Below are positions 58,101 through 64,000 of a DNA stretch of 64,000 bases, piece by piece. The position numbers and the translations under genes were made by a program. Numbering within the stretch: the stretch's first letter is position 1; every line of letters begins with the position of its first letter. Below the pieces are notes generated by a model that saw only the letters and a program-made list of their open reading frames with translations, did not search any database and was not told the DNA's origin. This DNA comes from Lunularia cruciata. Its lineage: Eukaryota; Streptophyta; Marchantiopsida; Lunulariales; Lunulariaceae. The DNA lies in contig OX419757.1 of NCBI GenBank assembly GCA_948567375.1, positions 52,142,001 through 52,206,000 on the forward strand. Direction: 5' to 3'.

Positions 58101-58889
58101 TCTTGAAATGTTCAGAGAGTTTGGAATAGTATAGATTTAATTCTTATTGCAACCTATTACACTCCTAACCAACCGGAACACCTTCGGTCTTGTAACAAGT
58201 CTAAACTCCTATCTCGTTAAGTCATTAACTCGTTGAATGATCTGCAATATGTTTTCAATTGCATATATTACATAACTTTGATGGACAATCCAGTCATTTT
58301 CAAATTTTAAGAATTGACTATAAATGGTTGACCATATAAATAGACACTGATCGCAGTCCTACAGTTGAGATATGTTTCGTTGAAATCGGCTTTCAAGCAT
58401 GATATTTTGTGCAGTTTTATAATAGAAATTCACTGTGCTTTATAAACTATTCGATTGATTCTTGGGTCAATATGGAAGTTATGAAAGCAACTTCCTCACA
58501 AATTTTGACCCCAGATTTATCTTTCCCAAGTTAATTCCCTAATGCAGTACTAAGGCCCTCATCAAGTTTCAATATTCAAAGTGTGACTTAGCAGGACCCG
58601 GTCTTGTAAATTGACTTGGGCCGTGGTATTTGTTCTTACTTATGGCCATTCAAAGTATAAAGTTTCAATATTCAGAGATGACTTAATTGGACCCGGTTTT
58701 GTAAATTGACTTGGCTGTGCTTCTTTTTTTCTTCCTTATGATCATGCCACATAAAACGTTGTTAATCTCAACAAACTCATTCCCAAACATGTTCCGCACA
58801 AAGGACCTCTTGTATACCTTCGGCCCTAGCTTTGTCTTTTGAATTTCGCAATGAGCTCCATGTTTAGTGAACAGCCCTTCAAGTGGGTC
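58101..58889. other. 3' flank of ARM pseudogene, low-copy
   Basis: More CpG and GC than the region to the left. It holds a 96-bp-spaced duplication (GTTTCAATATTCAAAG at 58,566 and GTTTCAATATTCAGAG at 58,662, each followed by GGACCCGGTYTTGTAAATTGACTTGG). No gene. Confidence 0.4.
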
Positions 58890-59209
58890 CCAGCTAGATT
58901 AAGCAACGACAAAGTAACGATTCTACCAACTTCGCTTCAAATGCACCACTACCGCTACCTTGTGAGATGGAGATTTCGTGCTTGGATATAGCTCTAGAAA
59001 CAACTCCTGCGGAATGGGTTGCTTTTGCGTCAATTGCCACTGAAGCCAATATGGATGCCACGCCTTCAAGGTACCGAGAGCTCTTCATACCATCCACTAG
59101 TTGCAACAAGTCATCTAGTGCTCCACGAATTTCTAGAATCTGCCTCCGATTGCCTTTGATCACCATTGAACGTTGCAAGTCTAACCCTAATATCTATTGG
59201 ATTTAATTT

Positions 59210-59511
59210 GGGATACTTTCATCCTCCTGCAAACGAGTGTTAGCACCTTGGAGATAGCGCCAGAAGCATCCCCTAGTTTCATCGCACCTTCACTAATTTC
59301 AATAGCAAGGGAATATATTATCTGGCAAAGCTTCTCGAGGTACCACAAACCCTTGCCAACATCAATAAGTTTCACTAATCCCTTGAGAGTGTCCGGATAA
59401 CTCGGGATACTTTCATCCTCCTGCAAACGAGTGTTAGCACCTTGGAGATAGCGCCATAAGCATCCCTTAGTTTCATCGCACCTTCACTAATTTCAATAGC
59501 TAGGGAATATA
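59210..59511 (-). repeat. 194-bp tandem duplication at the ARM 3' part, second copy split by LINE
   Basis: GGGATACTTTCATCCTCCTG starts at 59,210 and again at 59,404; GGGAATATA ends the matched parts at 59,309-59,317 and 59,503-59,511. The second copy continues across the LINE at 61,101 (GGGAATATATTATCTGGCAA, matching 59,309). So the duplication came first and the LINE inserted in its second unit. Confidence 0.85.
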
Positions 59512-61100
59512 GGGACTTCGGGAATATAGGGACCTCGTGTTCTTGGAGTGCCAGTAGGATTGGAGGATTTTGTCACAGACTTCTTAGACTTTGCACTTGT
59601 AGAGGATGTTCTCCATATGGATGACCTTCAATTACTAGGAGATCCGTAGGTGTCATTTGGTATACTCTCGTCCAGTATTGCTCGTTGACCATCTTATCTC
59701 ACCCGTACTGTTCCCCCTCACCGTCCTTCCTATCACGTCTGAGAGCATTTGATAGGAGGATTATGAGAGTCTTTGGTGATATTATTGGACTAGGGACTTT
59801 TGAGTGTGTGATGGGGGATTTGGCATGTAGACAGACGGCTCTACCGATCTCATGTGGTGAGGTTGGCTTGCTTTCTATGGAAGAGACGGCACCTATAGCA
59901 TTTTTGGGTAGTTGGACTCTCTCTGCACCTCTACTTTCCTCTTGTTTTGTGGTTGCTGATAGGCCGGTTTTGGAGACTTATGTGACAGAGGTGGATGGAG
60001 TATCCTTTTCTCTCCAGGTGTTATTGCCGCAGACGAGAGATAGTCTATCCCCACGAGCACGAGAAGATTTTCCATCTTTTGCTTCACTATAGTCCGATTG
60101 GACTAGAGGTTTGCAGTCTTCCTTGATGGAGCGACAGTGTGAGCATACGCTACATTCTCTCTTAGTCGACTCGTCCATTCCGCCGGCTACTAGAGCACGT
60201 CTTCGCTCTTGCTCCGGCAAGGGTGTAGGCTCCTGGATCCTAGCTCGACCGTGCATTAGAGCTTTCCCGACTCGCACCAGCTACTTTTTCTACAACGATG
60301 AGGTTTTGCCTAGGTTTGGTCCACCCATCTGCATCTTCATTACTCACTTGTGAGTGTGGTTCTACACTAGATGCAGCAGCGGTCCATATGACACGGTGTC
60401 CTTTTGGAAGACAGAGGATAGCTACCCATGATGCCATTAGAGACATAGTGTTTGCTATGGCACGAGAGAGTGGACACTTGGCTTGGAGGGAGCGTTCGTA
60501 TGCTTTGTAGATAACACATGTCAGTGCAAACTTATACTTGGTCCGAGATGATCAAGTAACAGTAGCGGATGTTGTGGTTACTGACCCTACACGTGATACA
60601 TTTTTGGAGGGAGTGATTACCCATCCTCTTGGATGGGCGGCGAGTGCAGCAGCAGGTCGCAAGGTCTCCAAGTATAGGGGCATGTAGCGAGGTCACCTCT
60701 TTGTTCCTCTAGCCTTGGAGTTATATGGAGCTATGGACACGGCATTTGACACATTTGTCAGGGAGTCCACGAGAGCTTATCATGTTAGGCGTCAGGGGTA
60801 CCATTTTCAATCGCATACTTTATAGCATATTTTAGACAACTTGTGTCCATTGCTCTACAGAGTACAATGGTTGGTCCAATCCAGAGGAGAACAATCACAT
60901 TAGGTGAGGTGTCTTCAGATTCCAATTGTGTGTAGACCGCAGTACTTGTATAGCTTGGATATCTTAGATGCAGTAAGGCAGATTTCTCATATAGTCTCTA
61001 TTGGGGTTTAGCCCCATGTTACCTTTTTTTTTCTCTCCCTTGGACGGCTGGATGGGGTCTTCCCATCCTTCGTTTTTCCAACGCGGTCGCCTTTCATAGA
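59512..61100 (+). mobile_element. 5'-truncated LINE-type retroelement fragment
   Basis: Plus strand, antisense to the ARM gene, about 1.59 kb. The reading (frame changes near 60,300; stops at 60,090, 60,508 and others) gives ACRQTALPISCGEVGLLSME with ETAPIAFLGSW (59,825-59,920), the post-RT thumb pattern of non-LTR retroelement ORFs. Then comes a knuckle C-E-C-G-S-T-L-D-A-A-A-V-H-M-T-R-C (60,351-60,401; CxC-x9-H-x3-C), ATHDAIRDIVFAMARESGHL, ADVVVTDPT (60,570) and LFVPLALELYGAMDTAFDTF (60,702). The tail resembles the zinc-knuckle plus nuclease-like C-terminus of LINE lineages best known from algae, mosses and other basal plants. The RT catalytic core is missing. GGGAATATA flanks both ends (59,503 and 61,101). 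Confidence 0.75.
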
Positions 61101-61589
61101 GGGAATATATTATCTGGCAAAACTTCTCGAGGTACCACAAACCCTTGCCAACATCAATAAGTTTCACTAACCCCCTGAGAGTGTCCGGATACTCCATGAT
61201 CTGGATCCGATTGGCCGCCAACATGGCTAATTGTTGTAAAGTTCCCGTCCGTGCCTCTTGTAGTTCCATACTACCGTCCTCTTTGAGAACCAATGACAGC
61301 ACCTTCGTGATGGCCCCGCGGACGTCTATTTTTTTCTTTCCCTCCATTTTGATTGCCACATTCCTCAATAGAAGTGCCAATCTTCGGATAAATTCGGAGC
61401 TCTTCTCACATCCAAGAGCTTCACCAGCACCAAGGTGTTACACAATCTGCTTTCGATTGGCTTCGTTCTTGCATGTGCAACGTGATCATCAATGCCTCTT
61501 GTAAAACAATATCCCGCTTTCCTTCTGGATCAATGACAGAAATTTCCGGATGGCACCAGAGACTTCTCCTATTTTCTTCTCTCCTTCTT

Positions 61590-62760
61590 TATCGAATGCC
61601 ACATTGATCAGCGCCAGGGTGTTCCACAAGCTGCTTTCGGTTGGCCTCGTTCTTGCATGTCAAATTGTGCAAGGCTTTCATCAATGCCTCTTGTAATGCA
61701 ATATCCCCGCTTTCCTTCTCGATCAATGTCAGAAGTTTCGGGATGGCACTAGGGACTTCTCCTATTTTCTTCTCTCCTTCTACATCGAATGCCACATTGC
61801 TCAGCATAACTGCCAATGTTTGGAGAAATTCGGAGCTCTTCTCACCATCCAAGAGCTTCACCAGTCTTTCAACAGCGCCAGGGTGTTCCACAATCTGCTT
61901 TCGATTGGACTCGTTCTTGCATGTCAAATTGTGCAATGCGCGCATCAATTCCTCTTGTATAGCAATATTCCCGCTTTCCTTCTCAATCAATGACAGACAT
62001 ATAGGGATGGCACCAGGGACTTCTCCTATTTTCTTCAGTCCTTCTAAATCGATTACCACAATGCCGAGTATGTATACCTGCCAATGGTTGGAGAAATTTG
62101 GAGCTCTTCTCACCATCCGAGAGCTTCACCAGTCCTTCAACAGCGCCAAGGTGTTCCACAAGCTGCTTTCGATTGGCCTCGTTCGTGCATATCAAATTGT
62201 GCAAGGCTTTCATCAATGCGTCTTGTAAAGCAATATCTCCGCTTTCCTTCTCGAGCAATGAGAGAAGTTTCGGGATGGCACCACGGATTTCTCCTATTTT
62301 CTTCTCTCCTTTTATATCGAATGCCACATTGTGTAGTATATTTGCCAATGTTCGGAGAAATTCGGAGCTCTTCTCACCATCCAAGAGCTTCACCAGTCCT
62401 TCAACAGCGCCAGGGTGTTCCACAATCTGCTTTAGATTAGCCTCGTTATTGCATGTCAAATTGTACAACGCGCTGATCAATATCTCTTGTAAAGCTGTAT
62501 CCCCGCTTTCCTTTTCGATTAATGATAGAAATTTCGAGATGGCACCGGAGACTTCTCCTATTTTCTTCTGTCCTTCTATATCGATTGCCGCATTACACGG
62601 TATTAGAGCCAATATTCGGAAAAATTCGGAACTCTTTCCACGATCCAAGAGCTTCACCAGTCCTTCAACAGCGCCAGGGTGTTCCACAATCTGCTTTCGA
62701 TTGGCTTCGTTCTTGCGCGTTAAATTGTGCAACGCGAAAGCCAATCCCTCTTTAAGGAAA
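61590..62760 (-). repeat. ~264-bp tandem ARM units
   Basis: The word CGGAGCTCTTCTCACCATCC or a close variant starts at 61,831, 62,099, 62,363 and 62,627: spacings 268, 264 and 264 bp. 264 bp is 88 codons, two ARM repeats. The 268 spacing contains a net +4 insertion (ATGTATACC near 62,070), which is a frameshift. A fifth, shortened unit lies at 61,590-61,760. Confidence 0.9.
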
Positions 62761-63240
62761 TATTTCCGTTATCCGTCTGGATCAATGAGAGCAATTTCGG
62801 GATGGCCCCGGGGACTTCTCCTATTTTTGTGCCACCTACATCGACAGCCAAACCCGCCAAAGTGGATACTATGTGTACCGAGAGCACAAAACCATCCTCA
62901 TGATCAAGCCATAGGAATTCACCAACGTCTCAATGACACCATGGAATGCTTGAATCTTTTGTGAAGGAGCGTGGAGCCACGCTAGCTGAGAAAGACAAAA
63001 CAAGTGAAGTGCCCTGACTTGCTGTGGTTGGCTGCTATCTGCATGCAACGAAATCATCAAAGTTTGTATCGTCCCGAGAATGTGTTGACTTCAACTTTGT
63101 GTAGCGAAGGTTGTATAATACGGAGGTAATTGCTGGCCCAAACTTGAAAGTGGCCAGGCAAAGTTACAAGACTATCGTCGTGGAGTTCACCGTTGCAAAC
63201 GATCTCGATCATTACCTGCGCAAGGGGAAATGCGTTCACT

Positions 63241-64000
63241 TCTCCTCATTCCGAGCACACGTAGACAGGATCAATTTTGTGATGATTATAGTAACTCAAT
63301 TCTAGTCAAAGTCGAAAACTCAGATTGAGATTTGCGAAATTACCTCGTCAAAAGCCTCATGCTTTCAGCTTTCAACTTTCAACTCTATGCACATGCCAAA
63401 TGTCCACTCACTAAAACGAGATCTTCGATAAAAAAAATTAAATCTCTCATGACATCAAATATTCACCTGAGCGTGGTTGCTTATAAGCAAAATTATGTAG
63501 CTTGGGTTAATAGCAACGTTGTTCATTGCAAGGAGTTCATGAGCAATTTCTCCAAGAGCAAGTGATAACACATCGGATTATTGCATGAATAGTTTAGTTT
63601 ATAGATCACCTTCTTGTTATACTAAGGAATAACTCTTGGTATGATATGTTATATAAAACCAAATGAACTTGGAAATATCTTTGTATAACATGTCATATAC
63701 AACCAATGAACTTGCATGTGTTGAGCCTACACAATACCTTTCTATCATCCATGATAAAACAAATAAAACATGACTTGGAACACAAAAACCTGAAGCAAAA
63801 TTAAGTCTATCCATCACATTTCCCAACAATTGTTTGTGAATTTTACAAGGATGTTGAAAAAGGACCAAATTCTTAGTTTCTTTGTATATTTGGCTTTAGA
63901 TGGTTGTTGGTTGGTAAGCAAAGTTATATATTGAGTATGTTGATCAAGTGCTTCCATGATCTTGAAAGTTTTGATGATGATTGTTGCAATAATCTTCCTT
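63241..64000. other. Upstream flank of the ARM pseudogene
   Basis: No gene is supported. 63,640-63,720 holds a diverged short duplication about 48 bp apart (TATGTTATATAAAACCAAATGAACTTGG and CATGTCATATACAACCAATGAACTTGC, compared in pieces). The 83-codon minus frame at 63,617-63,868 is unassigned. If the ARM gene once had a promoter it would lie here, but no clear TATA box is placed. Confidence 0.35.

Larger units (their letters stand above)
58890..63240 (-). pseudogene. Armadillo-repeat (ARM) protein pseudogene
   Basis: Reads right to left. N-terminal part: VNAFPLAQVMIEIVCNGELH (63,239), then, after a frame change near 63,070, LMISLHADSSQPQQVRALHL and a SQLAWLHAPSQKIQAF segment. ARM region: repeated NEANRKQIVEHPGAVEGLVK, LLDGEKSSEFLRTL, GEKKIGE...GAIPKLLSL and IALQEALMKALHNLTC words, typical of plant ARM/U-box-like proteins. 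C-terminal part: LLQLVDGMKSSRYLEGVASI, ending with GSGSGAFEAKLVESLLC at about 58,894. Breaks: a 1-base deletion near 62,752, +4 bases near 62,070, an ~80-bp deletion near 61,604, several small deletions at 61,390-61,590, and a LINE insertion at 59,512. ARM proteins are protein-binding scaffolds; no partner can be inferred. No U-box is visible. Confidence 0.85.

Noticed and set aside
61641-62228. 195-codon plus-strand open frame
   Set aside because: Same antisense shadow of the ARM repeats.
62098-62964. 288-codon plus-strand open frame over the ARM array (Ser/Pro/Phe-rich repeats)
   Set aside because: Antisense shadow of the 264-bp ARM units; the minus strand gives the ARM consensus, and the plus reading is low-complexity repeat.
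1-64000. tRNA, rRNA, organelle-derived DNA, CRISPR arrays, bacterial operons or defence systems
   Set aside because: I looked for conserved tRNA arms, rRNA words, regular short direct repeats with spacers and compact gene strings on both strands and saw none. The window is plant repeat-rich nuclear DNA.

Overview
This is nuclear DNA from a land plant, probably a gymnosperm (conifer-like). The reasons are a dense stack of old, nested Ty3/gypsy LTR retrotransposons, AT-rich sequence with heavy C-to-T decay of coding remnants, tRNA-iMet primer sites, and an armadillo-repeat (ARM) protein gene in the plant style. The species call is inference. No intact host protein gene, rRNA, tRNA, CRISPR array or bacterial-type operon was seen. 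Almost everything that can be recognised is a retroelement or a pseudogene. I use working labels A to F for element families.

Layout: 1-4.1 kb holds coding scraps, a family-E LTR, a gutted family-B remnant (minus) and a degraded coiled-coil ORF. 4.1-8.5 kb is AT-rich with short tandem duplications. 8.5-17.8 kb holds a ~2.25-kb unknown repeat unit in two head-to-tail copies; the second is split by other DNA that includes a degraded plus-strand chromovirus-like element F (LTR 11.76 kb, gag, RT and RNase H to 15.2 kb). 19.4-23.5 kb keeps CpG and looks low-copy, with no gene I can name. 23.5-37.7 kb is a plus-strand Tat/Athila-like Ty3 element (D) broken up by a solo LTR (27.5 kb), an LTR-A fragment (29.2 kb), a minus-strand F copy (29.4-34.75 kb, itself hit by a solo LTR at 32.3 kb) and a solo LTR-A (35.3 kb). 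A second copy of the 23.5-kb coiled-coil ORF follows at 38.4-39.8 kb.

39.8-56.35 kb is a Russian-doll stack: minus-strand element A, its 5' side cut by minus-strand element B, whose 3' LTR was in turn hit by plus-strand element C (44,652-51,267). C is the best preserved element: two ~743-bp LTRs about 98% alike, iMet primer site, gag with a CCHC knuckle, protease, RT, RNase H, D-D35-E integrase, chromodomain and polypurine tract. It is disabled by ten in-frame stops and one frameshift in the main gag and pol frames.

58.9-63.2 kb is a minus-strand ARM-repeat pseudogene built of ~264-bp (88-residue) tandem units. A 5'-truncated LINE fragment (59,512-61,100) lies antisense inside it, flanked by a 9-bp direct repeat. 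The genes here do not form a working pathway; the window records successive insertions and decay. The points most worth following up are three in-frame UGA codons in gag shared by elements B and C, the unusual LINE tail, and the paired coiled-coil ORFs.
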